Source: Olivibacter sp. SDN3
Lineage (GTDB): Bacteria > Bacteroidota > Bacteroidia > Sphingobacteriales > Sphingobacteriaceae
Direction of reading: 5' to 3'
NCBI RefSeq assembly: GCF_014334135.1
Contig: NZ_CP060497.1
Span: forward strand, 4,712,001-4,776,000
Length of the DNA stretch: 64,000 nucleotides
Every line of letters begins with the position of its first letter. The stretch's first letter is position 1. Below, one piece after another: positions 17,228 to 26,360 of the stretch. The notes under the pieces are model-generated. The model made no database searches, had not been told where the DNA came from, and worked only from the letters and a program-made list of their open reading frames with translations. The position numbers and the translations under genes are program-made.

Positions 17228-18466
17228 ATGAAAGTGTTAAAGAAAATAAATATTTTACTTTTATCAATATCACTGATGTTATTGATATTTAGCAATCCAA
17301 AAGCGAATGCACAGCCGGGAGTGACTGTATCTTTTCAACAGTTTTACGATGAATTATCACCGTATGGAGAGTGGGTAAATGATCCTGAATACGGTTATAT
17401 ATGGGTTCCTAATGTAGGACCAGATTTTCAACCCTATGCGACTAACGGTCGTTGGGTGATGACTGATTATGGCAATACTTGGGTATCTAATTATAACTGG
17501 GGGTGGGCTCCATTCCATTATGGAAGATGGAACTACCATCAGCGATTCGGATGGTCTTGGGTTCCAGGTTATGAATGGGGGCCTGCGTGGGTACATTGGA
17601 GAAGTGGAGGTGGCTACTACGGATGGGCACCCCTAGCGCCCGGAATAAGTATTGGAGTAAGTGTAAATATTCCTTCTAATTATTGGGTTTTCGTACCACA
17701 GCGTTACATCCTCAATCCGCGTGTACATAGGTATTATACACCTAGAAGAACGGTAGTAAACATCTATAATCGTACTACCATTATCAACAATACATATGTT
17801 CGAAATAATCGTACTTATGTTGCTGGACCACGGGTAAACGACTTACAACGATCTACTAGAAGTCGCGTGCAAGTGCATCAGATAGCCAATGCGAATAGGC
17901 CGGGAGCAGGAAGGATTACCGGACGATCTCTAGAAATTTATCGTCCAGATGTAACTAGAAGCAGTCAAGCGAAACCAAGTAGGGTTACCAGTGCCAGCAA
18001 CTTCAGGCCAGCTACTGCCAGCGGCAGAAATAGCACTAACGTGCGTTCAGGTAACACTAATCGTACGAATAATAGTCGTGCAATAACAAATGCTGGATCG
18101 GCCAACACCAGAGATAGGTCTGCAGTAACTCGCACACAAGGCCAGCGCAGTAATAATACAAACGCTGCTCCAACGAACAGAACGACAAGTCCTAGAACAA
18201 CAACAGCTCCTAGAAATACTAAAGGAGATAATAACAGTACAAACACAAGGCCTTCAACCACTACAAAGAGGGAGACACCTACAGTTCGTGCTAATACAAA
18301 TAGGCAAAGTACTCAGCCTAATAGAACTGAAAGAAGCACTAGTAGTAGGCCAACCGTAAGGTCAAGTTCTCCACGAAATGAAAGGGTTGCTCCTTCGAGA
18401 ACAAGTAGCAGCCAAAGAAGTGAAAACAGGCCATCAAGACCTACTAGAAGTTCAAGAAACCAGTAA
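17228..18466 (+). CDS. Secreted YXWGXW-repeat (DUF6600-like) protein with basic low-complexity tail
   Basis: From the ATG at 17228 the 412-residue protein has a clear signal peptide (to about residue 29, ending NANAQ). Residues 35-170 carry the aromatic repeats 'GEWVNDPEYGYIWVP', 'GRWVMTDYGNTWVSNYNWGWAPFHYGRW', 'GWSWVPGYEWGPAWVHWR' and 'YGWAPLAPG', typical of DUF6600/YXWGXW proteins. The tail (about 215-412) is a disordered Arg/Ser/Thr/Asn-rich stretch with no hydrophobic core. Outer-envelope location is likely and function is unknown. A GTG seven codons upstream is a weaker start. Confidence 0.82.
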   Translation: MKVLKKINILLLSISLMLLIFSNPKANAQPGVTVSFQQFYDELSPYGEWVNDPEYGYIWVPNVGPDFQPYATNGRWVMTDYGNTWVSNYNWGWAPFHYGRWNYHQRFGWSWVPGYEWGPAWVHWRSGGGYYGWAPLAPGISIGVSVNIPSNYWVFVPQRYILNPRVHRYYTPRRTVVNIYNRTTIINNTYVRNNRTYVAGPRVNDLQRSTRSRVQVHQIANANRPGAGRITGRSLEIYRPDVTRSSQAKPSRVTSASNFRPATASGRNSTNVRSGNTNRTNNSRAITNAGSANTRDRSAVTRTQGQRSNNTNAAPTNRTTSPRTTTAPRNTKGDNNSTNTRPSTTTKRETPTVRANTNRQSTQPNRTERSTSSRPTVRSSSPRNERVAPSRTSSSQRSENRPSRPTRSSRNQ

Positions 18467-18501
18467 TCTTTTTGCTGACAGATATTTCAACCTAAAATTA
18501 G

Positions 18502-18533
18502 CCCTTCGATAAAATTATCGGGGGGTTTCTTTT
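18502..18533 (+). terminator. Terminator between convergent genes
   Basis: An 11-bp stem including two G-U pairs (18502-18512 with 18515-18525) ends in a run of G followed by TTTCTTTT. It lies between the YXWGXW gene and the oppositely oriented DUF4202 gene. Confidence 0.7.
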
Positions 18534-18545
18534 GTTTGAAGAAAA

Positions 18546-19133
18546 TTATTTATCCAATAATGCCAACGCTTGGCTTACATAGCCTTTCCCTTGTTCTGAA
18601 TAGGCTAACGACAACGCGAATCGATGCCCCTCTCCGTCCATTTTCAATAAAGATTTTTTCAATATCTGAACAATTTTATCCGTATGTTTTGGATAAAAAT
18701 CCTCGTACTGATATTCTAAAAAAACTAAACATAGCGCATTTTCAATAATTTGCACCTCACTGTTTACTTTAATTTTCTTCTTTAAAATAATTTCTTTTAC
18801 TCTTTCAATTTCAGGCTTTTCATAACCAACCTCTGCCAAGATTTCAGCAGATTTATTTGCATGATAAGCCGCCAATTCTTTCCGCCACCTCAGATACCCT
18901 TCCCTACCTTCTGGATAAGTTTCTCTCGGAATTTCCCATCGACCAATATGTTGGCTTCTAGAAGCTAACAATAACGTTTCACTAGCATGTGGAGATAGCC
19001 TTAGCACCCAATCGTATAGTTTAAGTGCTAAAAAATATTCTTGAGGATAAGATTGTCCATTCCATATAAAAATAGTTGGATCCTTCCTATTGTAGTCGTC
19101 AAAAAGTTGAAAAGCTTTTACTAATTTTTCCAT
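18546..19133 (-). CDS. DUF4202 protein
   Basis: The 195-residue cytosolic protein matches DUF4202: 'ALKLYDWVLRLSPHASETLLLASRSQHIGRWEIPRETYPEGREGYLRWRKELAAYHA'. The conserved His/Arg and paired His residues suggest a helical metal-binding fold related to HD-like proteins, but no reaction is established. It is a monocistronic gene. Confidence 0.85.
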   Translation of the reverse strand: MEKLVKAFQLFDDYNRKDPTIFIWNGQSYPQEYFLALKLYDWVLRLSPHASETLLLASRSQHIGRWEIPRETYPEGREGYLRWRKELAAYHANKSAEILAEVGYEKPEIERVKEIILKKKIKVNSEVQIIENALCLVFLEYQYEDFYPKHTDKIVQILKKSLLKMDGEGHRFALSLAYSEQGKGYVSQALALLDK

Positions 19134-19306
19134 TACTGCTTTTAGGCTTCGTTATAATAGTTTACCAAACATAAAAAAAACATATTTATTAGGGTATTTT
19201 TATTGCAAGATATTCATAAAATATACCAGCTAGTCCCTGTCAGTTTTGAAAATGCTATTAACTTTGCTATTATAACCGTATGATATCTAATTTTAATGTA
19301 AAAGAT

Positions 19307-19768
19307 ATGAATAAAGTAAGCATAAGAAAAGCAAGGAAAGAAGACCTTCCTATTCTCTATCGTTTTGAGCAAGAGTTAGTAAATGCAGAGCGTCCTTTTA
19401 ACGAAACATTGAAAACTGGCACTATTCATTACTATGACATCGAATGCATGATTGAAAGCAAAGAAGCAGAAGTGGTAATAGCGGAAGTTAATAAGGAACT
19501 TGTAGGTAGTGGTTTCGCTGTCATACGAGAAGGTAAGCCATACGTCGCGTTCGAAAAATATGTAATGTTGCACTTCATGTATGTGCTTCCTACACATCGA
19601 GGTAAGGGTATTAGCCAAATAATTATAAATGCGCTCAAAGACTGGGCTAGCAGACAAGGGATTTATGAAATTAGGTTAGATGTGTACAGCGAGAATATCG
19701 CTGCCGTAAAAGCATATAAGAAGGTAGGTTTTAAAAGTTTCTTAACGACAATGCGACTGGATGCCTAA
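19307..19768 (+). CDS. GNAT-family N-acetyltransferase
   Basis: From the ATG at 19307 the protein has 153 residues. The GNAT fold is evident: 'VSIRKARKEDLPILYRFEQELV' at the start, 'MLHFMYVLPTHRGKGISQIIINALKDWAS' (the acetyl-CoA-binding motif A with the R-G-K-G turn), and 'YSENIAAVKAYKKVGFKS' (motif B). Substrate is unknown. An in-frame ATG at 19280 is less likely because a TAnnTTTG element (19259-19266) would place the transcript start only a few bases before it. Confidence 0.88.
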   Translation: MNKVSIRKARKEDLPILYRFEQELVNAERPFNETLKTGTIHYYDIECMIESKEAEVVIAEVNKELVGSGFAVIREGKPYVAFEKYVMLHFMYVLPTHRGKGISQIIINALKDWASRQGIYEIRLDVYSENIAAVKAYKKVGFKSFLTTMRLDA

Positions 19769-19795
19769 ACATCTAATAGTTTCTTTTACTTATTA

Positions 19796-20092
19796 TTATC
19801 TTTTAAATTTAAATGGTAGTTTACCCTGATGAGCTAAGAAGGCATTAACCTCGTCTTTGTTATAAACAATTGTTCCTTCCTTCGTTCCATAGTTGATTGC
19901 AGCAGAAAGAATATGCTTTGGATTTATATGCGTACTTCCCTTTTTGGGATAATGCTCCTCGACGCCAATCCAAGGTTTATCCCTATGGATATAAAACCGA
20001 ACAACGATGTAGTCTAAATTCGTTGCTAATACTGGTCCTTCTGAATCCTCAAAACCCAGCTTTAGAAGATCATCACGCTTGATTGTAGCCAT
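19796..20092 (-). CDS. Conserved small protein of unknown function
   Basis: The 98-residue protein has no signal peptide or membrane segment. It begins 'MATIKRDDLLKLGFED' and has several aromatic residues and a basic end (KLPFKFKR). I do not recognise a domain. The length and composition look like a genuine small folded cytosolic protein, and the gene is flanked by two GNAT acetyltransferases with intergenic gaps on both sides. Confidence 0.6.
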   Translation of the reverse strand: MATIKRDDLLKLGFEDSEGPVLATNLDYIVVRFYIHRDKPWIGVEEHYPKKGSTHINPKHILSAAINYGTKEGTIVYNKDEVNAFLAHQGKLPFKFKR

Positions 20093-20209
20093 TGTATAGT
20101 CATTTAAAAGCAGTGGTTTACCGGTTTCACTATTTAACTTAAACGGGCTCTACCTTCACTGCAATCTTGAATAAAGTATCATGAAATCATTTGGTTTTCA
20201 CCTTAAAAA

Positions 20210-20740
20210 TCACATCAAACTAACGGAGCCACTTTCAGCTCTTCTCGGGATATACTGACGAAGTTTTTTCGCATATACCGTATTTTTGGAAGTATCACTC
20301 TCTTTCGTAAATCCAAGTGTTTTTACCATCTGCAAAACGTTCTCGTTAATCGTATGCATCAGTATTTTAACCTCATTTACACCGTAGGCAAATTTTGCCA
20401 TATCCAATACTTGCTTAAAGGCCTCGGACATAAGTCCTTTGTTTCCATATTCTGGCAATAAGGTTCCTCTGATAAAGACCTCTCCTCTTCTATGCCCCGC
20501 TTTATATATCATACAATAACCGATTACTTTTTTCGGTTCGGATGAAGGCCTAATAGTATAAATACACTTCGACAGCCAAAGCAGACGCTTGGTAAATTCT
20601 TCATAAGTTTCATCATCTGCATGGCGTTCATAATACAAAGAGCCATATTGATGAGGGGATGCATACAAATCACAGAATTCTTTGGCCTGGCTTAGGTTTA
20701 ATTTCTTTAATACGATATTAAATGACTTTCTGTTTTCCAT
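20210..20740 (-). CDS. GNAT-family N-acetyltransferase (RimJ/RimL-like)
   Basis: The 176-residue protein has the layout of RimJ/RimL-like acetyltransferases: 'RKSFNIVLKKLNLSQAKEFCDLY' at the N-terminus, a central 'VIGYCMIYKAGHRRGEVFIRGTLLPEYGNKGLMSEAFKQVLDMAKFAYGVNEVKILMHTINENVLQMVKTLGFTKES' covering motifs A and B, with 'GNKGLM' as the acetyl-CoA turn. The acceptor is unknown. The perfect palindrome at 20797-20836 lies just upstream. Confidence 0.82.
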   Translation of the reverse strand: MENRKSFNIVLKKLNLSQAKEFCDLYASPHQYGSLYYERHADDETYEEFTKRLLWLSKCIYTIRPSSEPKKVIGYCMIYKAGHRRGEVFIRGTLLPEYGNKGLMSEAFKQVLDMAKFAYGVNEVKILMHTINENVLQMVKTLGFTKESDTSKNTVYAKKLRQYIPRRAESGSVSLM

Positions 20741-20796
20741 AATAGCAGACTTTAAATGTTATAAAAATCAAATTTAATAACGGATAAGTGATACGC

Positions 20797-20836
20797 TCCC
20801 TTTCGGTGAGCAGCCTAGGCTGCTCACCGAAAGGGA
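20797..20836. repeat. Perfect 40-bp palindrome
   Basis: Positions 20797-20816 are the exact complement of 20817-20836 with no unpaired centre (CCTAGG). It lies 57 bases upstream of the GNAT start and 57 bases downstream of the small 71-residue gene on the same strand. No T-run follows on either strand, so it is not a normal terminator. It could be a cruciform, protein-binding site or read-through block. Confidence 0.9.
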
Positions 20837-20892
20837 ACTAGTTAGAGAAAATCAAAAAAAAAGTTCTTTTCAAAAATAGGTGGCAAACGAAT

Positions 20893-21108
20893 TCAGTTTC
20901 TCTTGTTTCCTCCGTCTATTATCAAATAATTATCTCTAACGGCACCAAAACTTGGATAATTCTGATCAATCTTAGTTATTGGATGTTTCCCAACTTTCTT
21001 TAAGAATTTTTTGAGATGTGGTGAACAATTATTATTTAAATTGGCTAAATCTACATCATCATCCATCACAATAGCGGTTTCTTTCTCATAACACACCAAA
21101 TAATACAT
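20893..21108 (-). CDS. Small protein of unknown function
   Basis: The 71-residue protein has no signal peptide or membrane segment. It is mixed-charge with an Asp cluster (residues 16-20) and ends 'DGGNKRN'. An AAGAGGA Shine-Dalgarno-like motif lies about 10 bases before the ATG at 21108, which supports real translation. I do not recognise a domain. It lies alone between the palindrome at 20797 and a 399-bp gap. Confidence 0.55.
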   Translation of the reverse strand: MYYLVCYEKETAIVMDDDVDLANLNNNCSPHLKKFLKKVGKHPITKIDQNYPSFGAVRDNYLIIDGGNKRN

Positions 21109-21507
21109 TGTTATATCCTCTTTTCTGTTAAATTTTATAACAGCTCGCTATTCTTTTTGTTTGTGAAAAAAATTAAATATTCGTGCACACTGCTATTTGT
21201 TAAGCACCTCGCTTTATTATAGATATTAATCAATTTCGTTCCAGTAATGTAAGTAGCTATACCAGTGGATGGCAAACGAATTAATGCTTTATCGTGATAG
21301 CACTGGACAGCAACACAACTTAGCGAGCTGCTGGCATATTTGGTTACTTAGCTGATAAAAGACCAGCAATAAGCATGGAGTGAAAGGAAAAACGTCATAG
21401 AAAATAGTAAAAAAGAAAGAGTTATCAACTTTGTTTTAGATTTATTATGAACTATCGACATCTTTATCTGTTGAAACTAATATACATAACAAAGCTAATG
21501 ATTCGCA
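21109..21507. other. Gene-poor interval of 399 bp
   Basis: No ORF of convincing length is present on either strand. Near the left end is a short imperfect inverted repeat just upstream of the 71-residue gene. A 13-base sequence (TGGCAAACGAATT, 21270-21282) also occurs at 20881-20893. I see no tRNA, terminator or regulatory site that I can support. Confidence 0.5.
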
Positions 21508-22140
21508 ATGATGCATATTCTATTATCAATACTCATGTCACACTCCATACTACAGGATAGCATTCCACCAACCTTGGCCAGGTTCGCAAAAAACAAGCAA
21601 ATCCCTAAGGTAATTGAAAAAAATGTATTGGAGGCACTATCCTATTTTCCTGAGTTACAAGAGACACACATCAAATTTACTTTTAAAAAACGGATTAAGA
21701 AGTCTATTATGCAAGCGCAACCCCTCTTAGGCTCTTTAATCGGCAAAAAAGAAAAACGCATCTATAAGATTAACATCAGTGCACTCTTCCAATTAACAAA
21801 CACAGCTATCCCTATTCATCAACTACCTGATAGTATCATGATAGGATGGATTGGCCATGAGTTGGGACATATTATGGATTATGAACAACGTAGCACCATC
21901 AATTTGATTGGCTTCGGAATTTCTTATGTTCTGTCAAACAAATTTGTTCGAAAGGCCGAAAATACTGCCGACACGTATGCCGTGAATAATGGCGTTGGTC
22001 ATTACATCATAGAAACCAAAAGATTTATTCTGGACCATGCAGATATTCCGCAAACATATAAAGATAGAATTGCGCGTCTTTATCTTTCGCCAGACGATAT
22101 TGTGGAGCAAGTGCGCGAGCTTGAAAGTGAAAATCTATGA
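21508..22140 (+). CDS. Predicted zinc metallopeptidase (HExxH)
   Basis: The 210-residue protein has a 'GWIGHELGHIMDYE' segment containing HExxH and a downstream 'ENTADTYAVNNG', a plausible third-ligand Glu of the gluzincin type. The first 20 residues are weakly hydrophobic and might be a signal peptide. This suggests a small zincin metalloprotease, and no substrate is known. The last six bases overlap the end of the convergent GH3-like gene. It follows a long non-coding stretch and appears to have its own transcript. Confidence 0.65.
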   Translation: MMHILLSILMSHSILQDSIPPTLARFAKNKQIPKVIEKNVLEALSYFPELQETHIKFTFKKRIKKSIMQAQPLLGSLIGKKEKRIYKINISALFQLTNTAIPIHQLPDSIMIGWIGHELGHIMDYEQRSTINLIGFGISYVLSNKFVRKAENTADTYAVNNGVGHYIIETKRFILDHADIPQTYKDRIARLYLSPDDIVEQVRELESENL

Positions 22141-23658
22141 AATTTTCCTTATAAATTGTTCAAAGTCGATGAAGTCGTCTTCTTTCAATACTCGAGGGAT
22201 TTTAACTTGTCCTCCTAATTTTTTTGTTGCCGCACTCCACTTATAAAAGTGTTCTATTGGAATCAATTCTACTTCAATATTTTTCAGCGCTTTCGTTCTT
22301 GCGACATCATAATTTTTGTTATGAGACCTCAGATACTGATCGAGATACTGCGTTAATTCATCAATCTCATCAATAATCTTGTCGGATCCGATAAACCACT
22401 TATTAAGATATTCTTCTCCCTTAACGAAGGCTGATACTGTAAATTCTTTAATCTCCAAATGGTATTTCTTCGCTATTGCTGCTATTGCTGCATTCATTTG
22501 ATGTATCGAAAGTTGTTCTCCTACAACATTCAGATAATGTTTAGTACGACCAGTGATCTTAATAGCTGCTTTTTCTTTATCGGTAACCATTACCGTATCT
22601 CCTATCATGTAACGCCAAGCGCCAGCAACCGTAGAGATCAAGAGTATATAATTTGTATTCTCTTTTACATCTGCAAGTGTAAGCGCCTGCACCCCTTGTT
22701 TAACCGCGCCATTTTCATCAATATTTTCATCAGTAAAAGGGACGAATTCAAAAAACATTCCATTATCCACGATGAGTTCCATAAACGAAGTATCCGGTCT
22801 TTTTTGGGTTGCCAGATACCCCTCTGATGCCAAATAGGTATCGATATAAATTATTGGCCTTGCCAATAATTTATCAAAACTTTTACGGTACGGGTCAAAT
22901 GCAACTCCACCTGACGTATAAACTTCCAGGTTTGGCCATATATCATGAATCGTATCCAGCTTGTTATAGCGTACAACTTCTTTTAGCATTAACTCTGTCC
23001 ACGATGGTATTCCAGTTATACTGCCAATATCCCATTTCGGTGCTTCTTTAGCAATTTTTCGCACTTTATCATCCCAGTTGTGTAAAGCGGCAATTTTACT
23101 ACCTGGTTTATAGTAACGCTTAAACCACGATGGAATATTTGCAGCGCTTATGCCACTAATTTCTCCTTCTAAATGATTATTTTTTTCTTGTAACTTTGTA
23201 CTGCTTCCAAGCATTAGTATCTGTTTCTCAAAAAATTCTCCAGGAAGCTCAAAGTTCTTTAGGCTCATAATTTGCTGCATGCCCGATTTCCGAATCGCAT
23301 CTAGCATATCATCTGTTACCGGTATATATTTACTATGGCTGGTCGTTCCACTACTTAACGCAAAATAGCGCTGTCCCCCTGGCCACGTAACATTTTGATG
23401 GCCTTCGAGCAAATAATGCCACCATTCCTTAAACATCTTATCATAGTCATGAAAGGGAACCTCTTTCTGAAAACGATCGATGATGTTATCACTTAATAAT
23501 ATATCTTCAAAATTATATTTTTTACCGAACGCTGTATTCTTAGCGCTGTCAATCAATTGTAGAAGCACTTTTCGCTGTGAAGTTGTCGGATCCGATCCAA
23601 AATCTATCAATCCGGATACATCAATTACACGCTTAATTATCTCCCCAATGATTGCCAT
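22135..23658 (-). CDS. GH3 auxin-responsive-family protein (acyl-AMP/amide synthetase-like)
   Basis: The 507-residue cytosolic protein matches the bacterial GH3 family. The adenylate-forming signature 'YFALSSGTTSHSKYIPVT' is near residue 105, with 'YTSGGVAFDPYRKSFD', 'TYLASEGYLATQKR' and 'VNTNYILLISTVAGAWRYMIGDTV'-type segments in the core. Plant GH3 enzymes conjugate amino acids to acidic hormones through adenylates. Bacterial members are uncharacterised and probably activate another carboxylic acid. Length is typical for the bacterial form. Confidence 0.85.
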   Translation of the reverse strand: MAIIGEIIKRVIDVSGLIDFGSDPTTSQRKVLLQLIDSAKNTAFGKKYNFEDILLSDNIIDRFQKEVPFHDYDKMFKEWWHYLLEGHQNVTWPGGQRYFALSSGTTSHSKYIPVTDDMLDAIRKSGMQQIMSLKNFELPGEFFEKQILMLGSSTKLQEKNNHLEGEISGISAANIPSWFKRYYKPGSKIAALHNWDDKVRKIAKEAPKWDIGSITGIPSWTELMLKEVVRYNKLDTIHDIWPNLEVYTSGGVAFDPYRKSFDKLLARPIIYIDTYLASEGYLATQKRPDTSFMELIVDNGMFFEFVPFTDENIDENGAVKQGVQALTLADVKENTNYILLISTVAGAWRYMIGDTVMVTDKEKAAIKITGRTKHYLNVVGEQLSIHQMNAAIAAIAKKYHLEIKEFTVSAFVKGEEYLNKWFIGSDKIIDEIDELTQYLDQYLRSHNKNYDVARTKALKNIEVELIPIEHFYKWSAATKKLGGQVKIPRVLKEDDFIDFEQFIRKIS

Positions 23659-23957
23659 ACATTAAAATTTTATCAATTAAATACTTCACTTAAACAGAAA
23701 ACAACTATTGCTCGTTTTACTAATAAAATGATTTTTTTCTCATAAAGTTTGCACTCTCATTGAATATTTATTTACTCCTATATTATATCCATGGTTAATG
23801 ATCGGTTTCTTCTAAAGAGAGACAATTAGGTTTCAAACTTCATGCGTAAACACAAACCTACTGTATAAAAAAGTAATTTTAGGTTGATAAAACCGTTCAG
23901 TTATACTGCTAAAACTATGGGGAGCTCGTATCGGCGCCACTCCCCTTTTTTAAACAC

Positions 23958-24173
23958 CTATTCATTCGATTGTCGATCAATCCTGAACGAAACTTTACAA
24001 ATTGCTCCATAACTCGTAACTTGACCATTATTCACATGTACTTTAAAATCTTTCACGAAAACGGAATCAATATTACTTACGGTTTTAGAGACTTCTGCTA
24101 CTGCGTTTTTTACAGCATCATCAAAACTTTCTTCTGAAGAAGCAATCACTTCTATAACTTTGACAATAGACAT
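23958..24173 (-). CDS. Dodecin-family flavin-binding protein
   Basis: The 71-residue protein has the dodecin pattern 'VIEVIASSEESFDDAVKNAVAEVSKTVSNI', with a three-stranded sheet and helix and a conserved C-terminal 'YGAICKVSF'. Dodecins form dodecameric shells that bind flavins or CoA. It lies 40 bases after a small membrane-protein gene on the same strand and may share its transcript. Confidence 0.9.
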   Translation of the reverse strand: MSIVKVIEVIASSEESFDDAVKNAVAEVSKTVSNIDSVFVKDFKVHVNNGQVTSYGAICKVSFRIDRQSNE

Positions 24174-24213
24174 AACTTTTCAATTTAAAATATATACAAC
24201 CATTAGTTAATTT

Positions 24214-24387
24214 TCATTCCTTGAAGTAGATTACAAAAAAAACCATCGCAACCACCAATAGTATAACACTTACAACGATCATTACTACACTAAAGTCATC
24301 ATGAACAATTGCAAGTGCAAAACGAAACAACATTGCCGCTGCGACAACAAAGGCAAATACGATGAGCATTTTTTTTCTATTTCTCAT
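24214..24387 (-). CDS. 57-residue two-helix membrane protein
   Basis: A short ORF encodes 57 residues: a basic start (MRNRKK), a hydrophobic helix (residues 7-28), a short polar loop (HDD) and a second hydrophobic helix (33-54) ending FKE. This is a typical small double-spanning membrane protein. It lies 40 bases upstream of dodecin on the same strand. A 12-base sequence (TTAAGTTCAATA) occurs twice just upstream (24412-24423 and 24429-24440). No family is recognised, and its translation is inferred from length and hydrophobic pattern. Confidence 0.6.
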   Translation of the reverse strand: MRNRKKMLIVFAFVVAAAMLFRFALAIVHDDFSVVMIVVSVILLVVAMVFFVIYFKE

Positions 24388-24639
24388 GCCACATTTAACT
24401 AACCCAACAAATTAAGTTCAATAACCTTTTAAGTTCAATAGCCTTGCCAAATGATCATTTGTAAGAAAAAAGGGGAATTAGGTGCCATTGGAAGCACTGA
24501 ATAGTTATTTAAAGAAATTAACCTTTAGGATCTATAGCAGTAAACGACTAAAATCAACACAAAATCGTTAATTTTTAGTACATGGTAAAAACTGTTCCAA
24601 AAATGGCCGATGAGTATATTATCTGCTATTTTACAATAG

Positions 24640-26184
24640 CTATTGGTTAGGAAATTTGATATTAATTGTTGTACCCCGGCTTCTCTCGGAAATTACATCG
24701 AATGAGCCGTTTAACAATTTCACCTTGTCTTGGATGGTGTTTAATCCAATACCGCGCTTTTCTTTGACGTTTGGATCAAATCCCATACCATTGTCTTTCA
24801 CCATAATATTAATAGCATTTTGCTCTAACATAATTTTCACTGACGCCTCGGTAGCCTTAGCGTGTTTGATGATGTTGATCACAAGCTCTTGAACGATCCT
24901 GTAAATAGCAATTTCAATGTATTTATCCATTTTATAAGGCAAGCCTATAAAATCACACTTAAAAGCTAACGATTTATTGAATTGATCACATACGTCCTGA
25001 ATAGCTACTTGTAAACCGAAATCTTCGAGTATAGAGGGCATTAATTCATGGGAAATGCGCCGACTTTCTCTAATGGCAGCAGCCAATAAATGTTGCGCTT
25101 GCTGTAGTATTTTTTGCTGTCCATTCTCTTGTATGTCAATCTGTTCTAAACTCAATTTCACACTATACAATAATTGTCCTAAACCATTGTGAAGATTTTC
25201 TGCTATTCTTTTTCTCTCTTCTTCCTGTGTTCTCAGCGTGGTCATAAAAATCTCCTGTTGCTGGCGTTTTTTCAACTCCTTTTGCTTAAGTTTAAGTTGT
25301 ATATTTTTATCGTACAATTCCTTTGCTTTTTTAATTTCTAACTCTACGCTTCTTCGTTCAGTTATATCTGATACCGTTACTACCACTCCATCGTTAAGCT
25401 TAACCAAGGTAATATCGTACCAGAATTTAATCTGCTCCCTCACCGTTTCATACTCAAAGTGCAACATTTCTCCGGTTTCAGCGACCTGTTTGCATTTCGA
25501 GAAAAGTACTTTATCCCTAGGTATTGGTAGACGCTCTGTTAGTTGCGATAAACGCTTACCAACTATATCGCCATATATATCTTCAACTAATTTATTAATG
25601 AGTATCCAATAAAAATCAATTATAATGCCATCATCACTCCTTATAGCACGCAATACTTGTATGGCATCCTTTGAACTGTTTAACGTCGCCTTTAATAATT
25701 CGCGACTTTCTTTTAATGCCTGCGTCCGCTCGGAAACCTCTTGTTCCAAGCGAGCTAAAAATTCTTTTGATAATAATTCCGCCCGTTTACGTTCAGATAT
25801 GTCGTTGAATAATACCGCAACTCTACCACTTGCTTCAGTCATGGGAAAAGCGTACACTTCATACCAAGTACCTTTCCGCAAAAAGTCAGCCTTCTGTTCA
25901 AATTGTACAGCTTTCTCCAAAGCTGCAACCTTACCATAAATCTGGAACCAGTGCTCTTCATGCAGGGGCTCAATCGTACGCATCGTTCGTCCTTCGGCGT
26001 GCTTAATACCCGTTTGATTTTCAAAAGCTTTATTTGTTTCAATAAATAGGTAATCTACTGGATAACCACGTTCGTCCCAAATCATTTCGATAATGCAAAA
26101 TCCCTGGTTAATTGAATTTAACAGTGCTTGATAACGGTCTGTTACATGTTTAATGCGATCTATATTCGTAGTGTTAAGAGCCAT
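24640..26184 (-). CDS. PAS-domain sensor histidine kinase (NarX/UhpB type)
   Basis: From the ATG at 26184 the protein has 514 residues (an upstream TTG start is less likely). It has two PAS domains (about residues 15-130 and 160-280), a coiled-coil linker, a HisKA_3 dimerisation domain with the phospho-accepting His in 'RIAENLHNGLGQ' and a C-terminal HATPase ('VKDNGMGFDP', 'GIGLNTIQDKVKLLNG'). There is no membrane segment, so it senses an internal signal. The ordinary partner, a NarL-type response regulator, is not adjacent, so it is an orphan here. Confidence 0.9.
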   Translation of the reverse strand: MALNTTNIDRIKHVTDRYQALLNSINQGFCIIEMIWDERGYPVDYLFIETNKAFENQTGIKHAEGRTMRTIEPLHEEHWFQIYGKVAALEKAVQFEQKADFLRKGTWYEVYAFPMTEASGRVAVLFNDISERKRAELLSKEFLARLEQEVSERTQALKESRELLKATLNSSKDAIQVLRAIRSDDGIIIDFYWILINKLVEDIYGDIVGKRLSQLTERLPIPRDKVLFSKCKQVAETGEMLHFEYETVREQIKFWYDITLVKLNDGVVVTVSDITERRSVELEIKKAKELYDKNIQLKLKQKELKKRQQQEIFMTTLRTQEEERKRIAENLHNGLGQLLYSVKLSLEQIDIQENGQQKILQQAQHLLAAAIRESRRISHELMPSILEDFGLQVAIQDVCDQFNKSLAFKCDFIGLPYKMDKYIEIAIYRIVQELVINIIKHAKATEASVKIMLEQNAINIMVKDNGMGFDPNVKEKRGIGLNTIQDKVKLLNGSFDVISERSRGTTINIKFPNQ

Positions 26185-26360
26185 CAGCAATTTTGATAAA
26201 ATAAAAGATACACAAAACGCTTTGAAAAAACAGGCGTCACAGGTTTTTTGTTTACTAGTGTAAGTATGGCTATTAAAGAATTAGCAATTCCCTAAAGCCC
26301 TTGAATTATTTCAAACACCATAAGGAAGTATATGCTGATTAGTCCCGTGCTATGCTATTC

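Noticed and set aside
17965-18261. 98-residue leucine- and valine-rich minus-strand ORF
   Set aside because: It is the antisense of the low-complexity Arg/Ser/Thr tail of the YXWGXW protein; the hydrophobic look comes from complement codons.
20881-21282. TGGCAAACGAATT occurs at 20881-20893 and 21270-21282, flanking the 71-residue gene
   Set aside because: A 13-base repeat about 390 bp apart is expected about once by chance in a window of this size and composition, and no other mobile-element sign is present.
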